Translations under genes and position numbers: made by a program | The notes under the pieces: model-generated | What the model was told of the DNA's origin: nothing | Databases searched by the model: none | The model's input: the letters and a program-made list of their open reading frames with translations, nothing else | Part shown: positions 1-11,296 of the stretch, in pieces | Layout: each line of letters starts with the position of its first letter | Position numbering within the stretch: position 1 is the first letter of the stretch | Assembly (NCBI GenBank): GCA_021613535.1 | Contig: CP075495.1 | Coordinates: 7,750,001 to 7,814,000, forward strand | Direction of reading: 5' to 3' | From: Adineta vaga | Lineage: Eukaryota; Rotifera | DNA: 64,000 nucleotides

Positions 1-1507
1 TATATAGAGTTTTGCACTGATCTTTCCATTATTTGAAAACCCCCAAGAAGCAACACGTGCTTGAGCAAGTAATTTCTTTCGTCCATTGAGTTTAAATGTG
101 GATTTTTGTTGAGTATACAAGATATAACGACCGCCAGCATTTAAATTTATATCTGCTTTCAAACTTTCAGTTGATCTAACAACAAATTCATTGGATTGCC
201 ATGGACCACCGATAACATTAGTTCCTTTCCACTCACCAATACCATTCGAAAAATTATAAAGAATTGCACTCGATGATGGTGATGCTGTGGCTGTACCAGA
301 TCCAGTATTACTTTCACCATTTAAACTAATTTTTCCACGATTAATTATTTTTGCATCATTGAAAAAAGCATAAGCATTTTTATTTCGAATTGGTGACCAA
401 CCATCATTCCAAGCTAGGAAATACGCAACTCGAGGAAAAACTGATTGTATTGCTGATAACCTTGAACAGATTACATCCATTGAAATCCAATATTTGATCA
501 AAAAATACGACTTACCATCGAGTGTAATCAAATTGACCATTAGTATTTTGTGGACCAACTTCTGCTAATGCAAATGGTTTATTTAAACGTACCATTTCTT
601 GATAACCTTTCATGGAATTCTAGAAAGGAAGATAGTTTATATTTGAATATGATTTATAAATGAGATAGGCCAATTTTACTTACTGGATCATCGACATAAA
701 CATCAAGTGCAACAATATCAACATATGCATCACCTGGATAAAATTTCGATGGATTGCTTCGACTTTGATCAGGTGAATAAACCCATAGAATATTATGTAA
801 ATTTTTAACATTTGTTAAATAATTGAACATATCTTTCCAAACATTCTTGAATGTATCCGGATTCTAAAAGGAAAACATCCCAAAATGATCATTGATGAGT
901 AAAGAAAATTGATTTCTTTTACCTGATTACACCAATAGAACCAATCTCCATTCATTTCATGTAATGGACGAAATAGAACAGATACACCAGCTCGTTGTAA
1001 ATCATCTAAGCCTTGTGCCATTCTATCGAGAAAGAGACGCCACCGATTTCCAGTCTCAGTAGTAGGCTTAGTTAAATCGGCAAAATTTAAATTCATTCGA
1101 TCTTTATAACCACCTCCATTAGCTGAAACTGGATTTGGTAAATGCATATTTATTGTTACAAGACCACCTTTATTCCAATGATCTTTTAATGCAGGATTAC
1201 ATGTATAATCAATGATATTTTGTGGTGGAGTTTTATAATTCCAACCACAAGCATAATCACAACCAAGTATTGCAGGTACTTGACCAGTTTGTCCAGCAAT
1301 TTCATTGATTTGTTGAGTATTGAATGTGTCAGGACTATAACCGGCAAACTGACCCGATAGAATTTTACCTTGTTTTGGTAAATTTGCTATATAAGCAAGA
1401 ATTTGTTTTGTTTTTCCATTTGCTGCGCCATCGGCAGTTTGCTGTGCAAAACACAAATTAATTGTCGCTAACCCCACGATTTGAATGAAAAACACGGTCC
1501 AATACAT
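1..1507 (-). CDS. GH26 endo-beta-1,4-mannanase with C-terminal carbohydrate-binding module (3' end cut by window)
   Basis: Exons complement(<1..460, 516..619, 684..863, 923..1507). The start is the ATG at 1507; the reading frame extends 5' only through a TTG. Residues 1 to about 22 form a signal peptide ending near FAQQ. The GH26 catalytic domain follows: GKILSGQFAG near the N-terminus, then RPLHEMNG with the family acid/base Glu at about residue 184, then ALAEVGP with the nucleophile at about residue 275, and AWNDGW after it. A Ser/Thr/Gly linker leads to a beta-rich module (NFSNGIGEW, then GGRYILYTQ) that looks like a carbohydrate-binding module; I cannot assign its family. Family knowledge: GH26 enzymes cleave mannan backbones, so this is probably a secreted digestive enzyme. 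GH26 is mainly bacterial and fungal, so horizontal origin is likely, yet three short spliceosomal introns interrupt it. The C-terminus lies outside the window. Confidence 0.9.
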
Positions 1508-2296
1508 TTTTATCAAATTAAATACGGCTTTTCGATTTACTACATGTTGCTTATATAGCAGACAGTCACTTGATTATATCACAATAGTAACAAGGTCAAT
1601 CGATATCATATTCGTTCTTTTTTTTATATATTCATTGAAATCATGCTTATTGGCTTAGTTCTCTGCATGGTTTCACAGCTCGATAGAAGACTCCAGATGC
1701 ACTTGTGTATTATATAAGCATTATATGAAGTATTAAAAGCGTAGGCTTCTGTTTTTAAAATCGATCGCAGGGATTTTCTCATGAATATTTTTAACTGATG
1801 GAAAATAAAGACACAATGCACTTGTTTATATCATATCACAAAAAAACAACAACATATGAAATAGTTGCTGAAGAACTTCATTTTAAAGAAGAGTCAGAAG
1901 TCTTAGAAATACTGGTCGGACTTTTTTTTTAGACAAAAACAAACAAAGAAATTTATATTCAAGTTTTCTGTATAGTAAAGAAAAAAAGGCAAATTTTATT
2001 CTGTTGTTTCTTAATTCTGAGTTTTTTTCTTATTTCTTTTTTTGCCTTTCTTCACTACCGTAGGCATCACGTTGTCATTGTGATGTTTGTTTTACGTTGT
2101 TAGCTGTTTGTATACTGTCTCACTTTAATTTTAAGAAAGTAATAAACAACACACCTGTGTACAAATTATTTTTCTTTTTCTATCAAGAAAGCTTTAGATA
2201 TTCAACTGTGGATATCTAAATCAAAGAGAAAAGAGGAAAATACTATCAACTATTTTCATAGATAAGTTATTATTCACTTTCATATCCGGTGTACAA
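1508..2296. other. Intergenic, divergent promoters of mannanase and ML gene
   Basis: No convincing coding exon on either strand. It holds A/T homopolymer runs (for example near 1920 and 2030) and must contain the promoters of the two divergently transcribed genes. I see no specific regulatory motif. Confidence 0.5.
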
Positions 2297-2950
2297 ATGC
2301 AGTTCTTTCTGTTACTTCTTAAAGTGGTAAGTTTATGATAACATATCAAATGTTAAACACATGTATAACATATTTTGATCTCTAGGCTTTCGTAACTTCA
2401 CAAATAGCATGGAAAAATTGTCATGATAATTCTAAGACGATAAAATTATTAAATCTAACTATTCATCCCTATCCAATTGTTGCACCTGGATCAATAACTG
2501 TCAAACTTACTATTCATAATGAACAAGAGATATCAAGTCCTCTGAAAGTTTGTTTGGATTTTTTATTTCGATGACTTTTCATTATTAGACTAAAAACTTG
2601 TCTTTTTATCTTTTGAATATAGGTTGATTTATCATTACATAAGAAAATTTTATTTGGTTCCATACCGGTTCCCTGTATCAGTGGTATTGGTTCATGTAAA
2701 TACGACGATCTTTGTAGTCTTTGTCCACAATGTGGTTGTCCAATGGCAATCGTAAGTATTGAAACCTATCGAACATAGATTTACAACTATGCGATTTTAG
2801 GGCGATCATATAATCACTTTACCAATTACGATTGATACGACTTCATGGGCATTAGTTGGTAGTTATCAAGCACAGGTTGATGTGGAAACAAATTCAGGAG
2901 AGAAAGGTTGTGTTACACTTAGTAATATACATATTGAATCAAGCAAATGA
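2297..2950 (+). CDS. Secreted ML-domain lipid-binding protein, GM2-activator/NPC2-like
   Basis: Exons join(2297..2326, 2386..2547, 2623..2751, 2801..2950), giving 156 aa with consistent phases. A short hydrophobic signal peptide is encoded across exon 1 and the start of exon 2. The mature part begins AWKNCHD, continues with IHPYPIVAPGS and carries VPCISGIGSCKYDDLC followed by CPQCGCPM. That cysteine layout is typical of the MD-2-related lipid-recognition fold, closest to the vertebrate GM2 activator. Family members hold a single lipid (sterol, ganglioside or phospholipid) in a beta-sandwich, usually in lysosomes or secreted. The usual length is 150-190 aa, so this looks complete. The actual ligand cannot be read from sequence. 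Confidence 0.82.
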
Positions 2951-3365
2951 TATAAAAAAGTTTTAACTCATAATAAAATCTTTCAAAGAATATCATCATC
3001 AAGATAGAGTTTGTCTAATTCAAATATATTAGATGAATCATCTTCCATCCAATCAGAGAAATCACATATAAATCCAAACAATTACATATGCATGAGAAAT
3101 TCAAAAAAAATGATCAAATCTTCTATACTATTATTTTCATAATGTAGTATATCATCGTATTTTCTTACTCTTAAAGTCATATGGGAATATATGTATGAGA
3201 TGAGAGCGTAGGCGTATATTCTTTCGATTGGCATAATCTATTGAGAATACAAATTGCACTCGATAATTCTATTCATGAGTTTTGATCAACTATTTAAATA
3301 CACTGAAAAGAAATCGTCAGATAGTTATTCGTATCCTTCTTTGTCTTACTACACTAGTATTCATC

Positions 3366-3659
3366 ATGTCTCAACGTTATCTATTCTTCATATGTATGAT
3401 CTATACATTTCTCTTTCTGGCTGTTCAAATGTATAGAATTAATAATGATTTTGATGAATTTCAACGTTATCAACGTGGTTTTGGCAATCGTCGATCTTTA
3501 TCTATGCACCATCTAAGACATCATCATCCAAAAGATATCCTGTATACATTCGATAATCAAGATGATAAATATTTATTCGTAAATCCTTCTGAAACCAATG
3601 AACAAAACGACCTTACATCTCAACAACAACAACAACAATCATCTATCCTGTACCATTAA
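3366..3659 (+). CDS. Possible small single-pass membrane protein, unknown
   Basis: Open frame of 97 aa from the ATG at 3366 (MSQRYLFFICM) to TAA at 3659. A hydrophobic segment (about residues 4-20) is followed by an Arg/His/Gln-rich hydrophilic part ending in a glutamine run and SSILYH. The frame stays open 5' of this ATG back to a stop at 3276, so a further upstream start or exon is possible. Codon choice (CGT/CGA for Arg, CAA for Gln) matches neighbouring genes, which supports real coding. I recognise no domain. It could be a small signal-anchored protein, or a non-coding 3' region that happens to be open. Confidence 0.4.
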   Translation: MSQRYLFFICMIYTFLFLAVQMYRINNDFDEFQRYQRGFGNRRSLSMHHLRHHHPKDILYTFDNQDDKYLFVNPSETNEQNDLTSQQQQQQSSILYH

Positions 3660-3725
3660 CAAAAAAAAAGAAAAGAGTTAGATATATGTGTATTTATCGA
3701 GATGAAATGATTTAATAAAATAAGT

Positions 3726-6383
3726 TTAACATTTTCCACATCGATGAAGACATTCGAAAGCAAATGTTTCACTTTCTTGACATAATGATTGATTTTCCAA
3801 ACTACAAACTTCAGAATCGATATCCGGTTGTGCACAATCAACTAGATAGAAGAAAAATAGAATAATATTGTATAGAGAGAGATAGAGAAAATTTATTTCA
3901 CCATTTTCACATTCACGTCCATATGTATTTTCTAAACAATAGCAAAAGCAACCATCTTCTGTTTCAGGTGTACCACCATTTCGACAATTGAGTGAACAAC
4001 TTCCTGAAGATGATGTTACAGTAGTTGTTAAAGAGGCTATCAGAACATATTTTCATTAGATAATAAAATGAAAAGTTTGATTTCTGATTCTTACCCATAG
4101 TGCTAAAAGTACTAGTGGTAGTAGTAGGTCTGGTAGAAACAGTTGTTGTTGTAACTGTATATTATTTAGAACGAAACAAAATTATCAATTTCAATAAATC
4201 TATTATTACCTGGAGGACTAAGAACAGATTCCGCTGCATATCCATTACATTTATGACCAGTACAAAAATATGTTTCAATCCCATTATAAGTGCTTACAGC
4301 TTTCGATGGTCCACAATTCCACCAACAACAACGTCGTTCGATTATTGCTATTCATTTTATAAATACATAATAATACAATGATATCTCAAAGATTACTTTG
4401 ATCATCGGGATTTCGATAAACCATACATTTTGGACAATTCATAGACATTGATGAACCTTCTCTACCACAATCAGATCCGGAACAATCGAAACATTGTGAT
4501 GATGATGGTTCAGTAGTAATGGTAGTAGTCATAGTTGTCGTTATGGTGGTACTCATTGGAGTCGTTGTTATTGATGGTGCTCTTGTTGTCGGGGTGGTGG
4601 TGGTGGTGGTTACTAGTGTAAGAGGTTGTACAACATAAGTTCCATTTACTTCTATTCAATGTTACCTGCAGGACTGAGAGTAAATTCTGCACCGTATCCA
4701 TTACATCGATCACTGGAACAAAAAAATGTTTCAATACCATTATAACGACTAACAGAATTCGATGGTCCACACGACCATCGACAACAACGTCTTTCGATTT
4801 TTGCTATAAATATGATCGATAGAAAATTATTTATTTGTCATTCAATTTTTACTTTGATCACTTGGATTTCGATAAACCATACATCTGGGACAATTCATGT
4901 ATATCATAGAACCATCTCGACCACAATCAGCGCCTGAACAATCGTAACATTGAAATGATGTTTGCGCAGTTGTAGTTATGGTAGTCATCATTGTTGTTGC
5001 GGTTGTTACAGTTGTAACTGTTGTCATCGGTACTGTCGCCTTCGTTGTTGTAATCACTAACATAAATAAGAACATAATAGTTACGAATTTTATCTGCTAA
5101 AACATTACCTGCAGGACTGAGACTAGATTCTGCACCATACCCATTACATTTATGACCAGTACAAAAATATGTTTCAATCCCATTATAAGTGCTTACAGCA
5201 TTCGATGGTCCACAACTCCACCAACAACAACGTCTTTCAATTTTTGCTGGAGAAATTATGAACAACGAGCTGGTATGCTTCAAAGGTTAATTTATATCTT
5301 ACTTTCATCATCGGGATTTCGATAAACCATACATTTTGGACAATTCATAGACATTGATGAACCTTCTCTACCACAATCAGATCCGGAACAATCGAAACAT
5401 TGTGATGATGATTGTTCAGTGGTAACAGTAGTAGTAATGGTTGTTGTTGTTATGGATGTTGTGGTCATAGTTGTAATTGATGGCGTTGTTGTTTCTACAT
5501 AGTGTATAAAAATCGATATTATATTCACGTTTTGTCTTTTCTAATTATTACTGGGTACACCGAGTGCATACTCTGCTCCATATCCATTACATTTGTGACC
5601 AGTACAAAAGTATGTTTCAATCCCATTATAAGTGCTTACAGCATTCGATGGTCCACAATCCCACCAACAACAACGTCTTTCAATTTTTGCTGGAGAAATT
5701 ATCAACAACGAGCTGGTATGCTTCAAATGTTAATTTATATCTTACTTTGATCATCGGGATTTCGATAAACCATACATTTTGGACAATGCATAGACATTGA
5801 TGAACCTTCTTTACCACAATCAGATCCGGAACAATCAAAACATTGAGAGGATGATTGTTCAGTGGTAACCGTAGTAGTAGAAGTAGCTGTTGTTGTTGTC
5901 GTCATGATCATCGTCGAAGATGTTGACGTGGTTTTACTAACCGATGAATCTAAATAATCGACATGATTTCATGAGTAATTTATGAAGTCATTTCTTTTTA
6001 AATATATGCTTACTAGCAGAAAGAAAAATTTCTTCGCTACCAAGTCCATTACATTCATCAGTATCGCAAAAATAAGTTGGTCGACCAGCATGTTCAGATA
6101 TTTGATTTGGAGCTCCACATCCCCACCAACAACAGCGTCGATCAAATTTATCTTAGGAAAAAGAAACAACAAGAAATCAATCAGTTTTGATTCTCATTTT
6201 ATTCTATCTACCCGGAGTATCTTCATTACGAAACACCATACACATCGGACAATTTGATGCAGTTGCCGTACATGATTGTTCATTCCAAGCTGAACATTCA
6301 TAACATTTTAAACCTTCACATGGTATTGGAAAACTTATGAAAGTAACAAAGAATAGAGCAATCACAGCTGAGACAAACATCAT
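3726..6383 (-). CDS. Secreted multidomain protein: five Ly6/uPAR-like modules, Thr-rich linkers, EGF-like and ShKT domains
   Basis: Exons complement(3726..3841, 3902..4036, 4095..4154, 4210..4347, 4397..4612, 4666..4803, 4853..5056, 5109..5246, 5303..5494, 5552..5689, 5746..5949, 6014..6151, 6212..6383), 662 aa. The first ATG is at 6383; a signal peptide ends before LKCYEC. Five modules follow. Each is encoded by two exons, with introns in phase 1, and carries about ten Cys: C(Y/F)DCSG.DC, NCP.CMV(Y/F)R, then RCC.W.CG and FC....CNG. The final C-x4-CN resembles three-finger Ly6/uPAR proteins. Linkers between modules are almost pure Thr/Pro/Ser, probably O-glycosylated. The C-terminus has an EGF-like stretch (CRNGGTPE...CFCYC) and a ShKT domain ending CLHRCGKC. 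Secreted or mucus-associated binding role inferred; no membrane anchor is seen. The fold assignment of the modules is by cysteine pattern only. Confidence 0.75.
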
Positions 6384-6518
6384 GTTTTTATTTCTATGTT
6401 GCAATATTCGATTAGCATCATTCGTTTTATTTTTATTTATAAAATACTAAGCTCCACCTCCATTTTAATTGTTTTTCAGTTTTAAAGAGAGAAAAAAAGG
6501 CGTTTTATTGACATATGC

Positions 6519-9500
6519 TTAAAAAACGATATCAGGACTATAGTCTTCCGTTTTTATATCTGCTTCAGAAACCGGTAGAACAATGCTGGATGGAAGACTA
6601 TAACTTGGTTGTTCAGATACTGATATAGTTGTCGTCGATTCATCTGATAGAGTTTTTTCGTTAGCAAGTCGATGTCGTCGAATTTTACCAGTTTTACTAT
6701 CTGAATGCCATAATTCTGGTGTCCAAACTTCAGGTTTTGAATTATTATCGGCTACATTTTGAATATAATGTGTTAAGCTTGTACTAGATTGAATCTCGAT
6801 TTCAGCATTTATTGGTGTTGATGGCTACAAAAAATACAATAATATTCAATTATCGAAAATAGCTATGGAAAGAAATATAATATAGGGCAGATTGATCTTC
6901 AATTGTTTTTGAGATAAAAATAATATTGAATTTCAGTACGATTATATTTCTAAGTTATTTTATCTAATAAAAAGATTTGTCTTGTCTTACTTTATCCAAC
7001 ATCGGCGCAATTAATCGTTCTAAATCAGTTGAATAACGTAAGTCTCTTTCTAAATTCATGATCTTTTCCCAAATGATTGCTTTTGTATTTAATTTTCGAA
7101 CTTCATTTCGAATTTCTTGAATAATTGGAACATCTTGACTTAAATTACAATGATAAGCTTCTAATGCTTCTTTCAACGATCTACATACGAGAAGAAATAA
7201 TGAAAGATAACTTTCAATATTTAAGTATTCCCCTGTAGCTTACTGAATAACAACAGGTTGTTTTTCTACTAAATATCGACTTTGTAAAGTATCGATGATA
7301 TCTTCATGAGGTTTTTCTAATAAAACAAGTGCATTGGGTGCTGCTGATCGTACTAATGGACTTTTATCATATCGAACACTCCATAAAAGAACATTTCGAC
7401 ATTTTTCATTTGTCATTCCATACAATCCAAGTGCTAAATATAGATTATTAAAATTACTTCTTTCATTAGAATTCGTCAACAAATATATTCTCACCTTCAA
7501 CAGCTGCATATCGAACTTTTTCTACTGGATCATATTCAATAAGTTCTACTAGTAAATCGCGAATTGTTTCATCACGTATTTGTAATTTATACGTTGTACG
7601 ACATGCACGAATACGTACAGTAACTCGATCATCTTTAAAACATTTCATAAATGGTTGCATTAATTTTGCTGTTAGAACACCTAAACAAAAAAATGTTCAT
7701 TAGTCAATATTCAATCAAATCATTCTCGAAAGACGAAGAAAATAAAACAAACCAAGATAGCTTATAAGTTTTAATGCTTCAACACGATCTTGCCAATATT
7801 GACTTTGAAGACGTATTACAAGTTCTTCATGTACAGCTTGTCCACAACCACATTTACCCAAAGCTTGTCCTGCTGCACGACGAACACTACTAGTTAAATC
7901 TTCCCACATCAGATGAATTAATTTTTGTGTAATATCCTTTTTTTTTATTTGAAAAAGAGAAAACAACGATAGAAATATTTCAGAGAATTTTTCAAAATGA
8001 TTTACTCTATTTGGTTGAGATTTAAGTAATGGAAAAAGTTTACAAGCAATTATTCGTTCATTAGCATCAGCAGAATTTAAATATTCACCGGTTAAACTAT
8101 GTACCAAATTCTATTTTAAAAGACAACAACAATTAGTTTTTCGTTAATTTCAAATTTTATTCTCTACCGTTCCTTGACTTAGTTTTGCAAGAGAAAAAAT
8201 CAATGGTTCACGTGTTGTATCATGTTTTGCCTCAAAATAATTCTTTAATAATTCATGTATAATATCTGATGTAGTGAGATTAACACTAGCTAAACATTGT
8301 GCAGCAGTTAATTTATCATCAGGATGACCATTCATAATACATAGACGAAGAATACTTTCAACCTAAATATTGAATTGAATTAAAGTTTTTCTTTTTTAAA
8401 TATGAATACTTTTGGAGAGAAACGACGCAATGTAGTCAATGTAATTGCAGCCGCTGTTCGAATACGTTCTTGTAGATCATCGAGTAAATCTTCAATAGAA
8501 CGAAGTAATCGTTCTGGAAGAAGACGAACTTTTAAACCACTTTCTATAAAAGACGAAAAGAATAAGAGCGATTTCATTTCTCTAGGTAATCTAGTACCGA
8601 TTTCTTTCTTAGTAAGATACTGCGATGCTCGACTACAAATAACTAATGCTGTAAATTGAATCTAAAGAACAAATATTCTAATAAAACAAGTTTGATCTAT
8701 GATAGAAGAAAAACAAACGTGTGGATGACTATCATGTAAATCTCGATATAACTCTTCAATATCAACATCCAGCCATTGATGATTAGTTTGCCATTTTCGT
8801 CTCCATTCTTAAAAACAAAATAAAAAAGAAATAGAAATACAATTTCAACAAATCGTTTGGTTACTTACCTTCAATAATTCGACTGATAGTTGTATTTAAT
8901 TTTAATGTATGATTTCCTCGAGAATCAGCTGTTGGTGGAAGAAGCCATGAGAGTAGTAAATCATTAACATCAGGTGGACGAGGAGTATGCTAGACAAATT
9001 GAATAAAGATTTTCTGTAATTTTTATCTAATAGATTGAAGATGTTAATATTAATACAATCAAAAGAAGAAGAAGAAGAATACGGGACACACAAACACCAG
9101 TAAAACCTGATCAAAGAAAGCTTGAATGACATCTGTTCTATTGGCTGTATCGTCTGATGTGTACATTGAAAGGTAAGGAGTCTAAATAGGAGTGCAAAAA
9201 TAAAGTGATTTATGTGTAAAAAGCAATGAATTTGATCTGTGTTCGAAATGAAAAAAAAAGCATAACTATACCGTATCCTTGATTCCAGGTAAAGTTTTCC
9301 AACGACGTAAACCTCGTGATGGTATGGGTCGATCAAATGTAGCAGATGAACCAATATCAAGAGCTAAATTCGTTCAAGAAATTATTGATTCATAGTTGCA
9401 TTAAGGAAAAAGAAAATTTCTACTTGTCGCAATGGAATCAGGATCCGGTGGAAGTTGCTTTTGAAGAACTTTATCAAATTGAAGTTTATCCGAAAGCGCA

Positions 9501-10999
9501 ATAACACCAGGTTCATCTATTCGTTTATGTTGATTATTTCCTTAAAAAAAATATGACGTATTGTATTGTTTTCTTCTCCTCAATCATTTTCTTCTACCAA
9601 GAATCATTGCTTGTTCATATGGATGATCAGTTTGATAAACTGTATTTGTTATTTTGTCTGACATTATATCATAAAACGTAGGTTCTGGACGTATAAATGA
9701 GTTTCCTGTGACTATTTGCTGAGATGGACGAATATTTGATGTGACTAATTCAATGAAATAAAGGAATCAAACTTTAGAAATGAAATATTCTACCATTATT
9801 TTTCATATCTTCTCTATTGCGTTGTTGCTGTTGTTCTTGTGCAGTTCGAAGTGATTGATGCGATGAAATATTTCGATTGGATGTATTAGTATCTCTATCT
9901 GTTATTTGATTTTTTAATCTATAAAGTAGATAGTAGTGATTCAAGGCTTATGCTCAAAGTAATGACTAGTTGTACTTTTTTGGATGTCTTTGATCAAGTT
10001 TGTGATCTTCATCATCATCTGTTGGAATCTAAATGGAAATGATTGTTATTATTTCTTTTTGTAGAATAAGAAAAAACATGGATCGAATGAAACATTCTTA
10101 CCAGTTCCATTTCTAATGGATTGGGTAATTTCACGATATGATATGTTCTCTTTAAATATTCAATCAATCGTGCTTGACGTTCTTCTACAAATAGAAATAA
10201 AATATCGAATTGAATTGAATTTTATCTCAAGAATTCATTTATAAAAGTTGTATTGAATCAATTATACTATATGAACATACCATCATGTACATGTTTTAGA
10301 ATAATAAATGTCGCTGTATTTTCATCCATATGTTCAAACATATATTCATCCCAATTTCGTTCCATTTGTGCGAAATCTCTTTCGGCAATCATGTGTGCTT
10401 GTCTTTCGATTGCATCATGGCCAGGTCGTACACTAAGTAAATTTTCATCGGTTTCTTCACTTAAATCTGATTTTATCGTAGGTAAAACAAGATGATCATA
10501 TCTCGTCGATAATTTAGAATCTTTGATGGGTTCGCCTTCCTCATTAACTTCAGTCATATAAAATAATGATTGTTGTGGTCGAAATTTTGCTGGTTCAATA
10601 GCTAAAGGTTTCTGTTTTAAAATTCGACGTGCATGTTTCCATCTTTCTTTCGGTAAAGTTAATGAAAGAGGTTGTAAGCGACGAGGTGGCCGTGGTGAAT
10701 GAACAATATCTGCGGAAGGAACATACAAGGATCGCCCATTATAATTATCAAAAGATATAGCTGCTGGACATAATTTTTGTACGACATCAACATCAAATTC
10801 GAGACCATTACTAACAAATGCAAGAAGATTTGATTCAACTGGTTTTTTATCATTGAGAAAAGGATTTGTTTTGATTAATTTCTAATAGTTTGAAGAAGAA
10901 GAAAGAGATATTAATAAATTTACAAATGAATTAACAAGTTTTTTCTTTTACTTCAGGAAGAGTAATATTTGGTAGAGATTTGATTTTTGTTGTAGTCAT
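6519..10999 (-). CDS. HEATR4: HEAT-repeat protein, HEATR4-like
   Basis: Exons complement(6519..6824, 6991..7180, 7244..7433, 7495..7680, 7753..7936, 8006..8110, 8168..8362, 8410..8543, 8598..8661, 8719..8807, 8869..8989, 9107..9181, 9272..9363, 9424..9540, 9598..9744, 9794..9918, 9976..10028, 10102..10184, 10281..10881, 10952..10999), about 1034 aa. The first half is a non-repeat region with PPRRLQPLSL and ERNWDEYMFE. The second half is a run of paired helices typical of HEAT repeats (LQERIRTAAAITLTTL, RRAAGQALGKCG, VEKVRYAAVEALG, SPLVRSAAPNAL). A charged tail ends in DIVF. Length and architecture fit HEATR4, a poorly studied animal protein; the exact orthology is inferred. Introns 7937..8005 and 8544..8597 are multiples of three and in frame, so both could also be retained coding sequence. 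Confidence 0.7.
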
Positions 11000-11296
11000 T
11001 TTAATCAGATAAATATCAAAGATCTCTTTCCTATTTATAATTACAATTAAATACAAATCATTTTCGAATTCATTCCTACTCTAGTTACCTTAACAAATCC
11101 TCCATCGTATCTGTGAAGAAGAAAACTATTGGTCATTATACACCAATCTTTATCGTCAGAACGAAGAATGATGCTAAAAGACACAATCTTATGCAAGATC
11201 AACTTGTTTTGCTACGATATGATTTTGTCTATGAAAAAACTATTAAAAAAATTCGAAATATCTCGTTATTACTATTTATTTAGTCTTTTTAAAAAC
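11000..11296. promoter_or_regulatory. Shared 297-base divergent promoter region, HEATR4-like / PARP
   Basis: The two start codons face away from each other (10999 minus, 11297 plus) with about 297 bases between them, so promoters and 5' leaders must overlap. A polypyrimidine-like tract ending in AG (11269-11282) lies just upstream of the ATG at 11297 and could be a trans-splice or leader-intron acceptor. No TATA box stands out in this AT-rich sequence. Confidence 0.4.
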
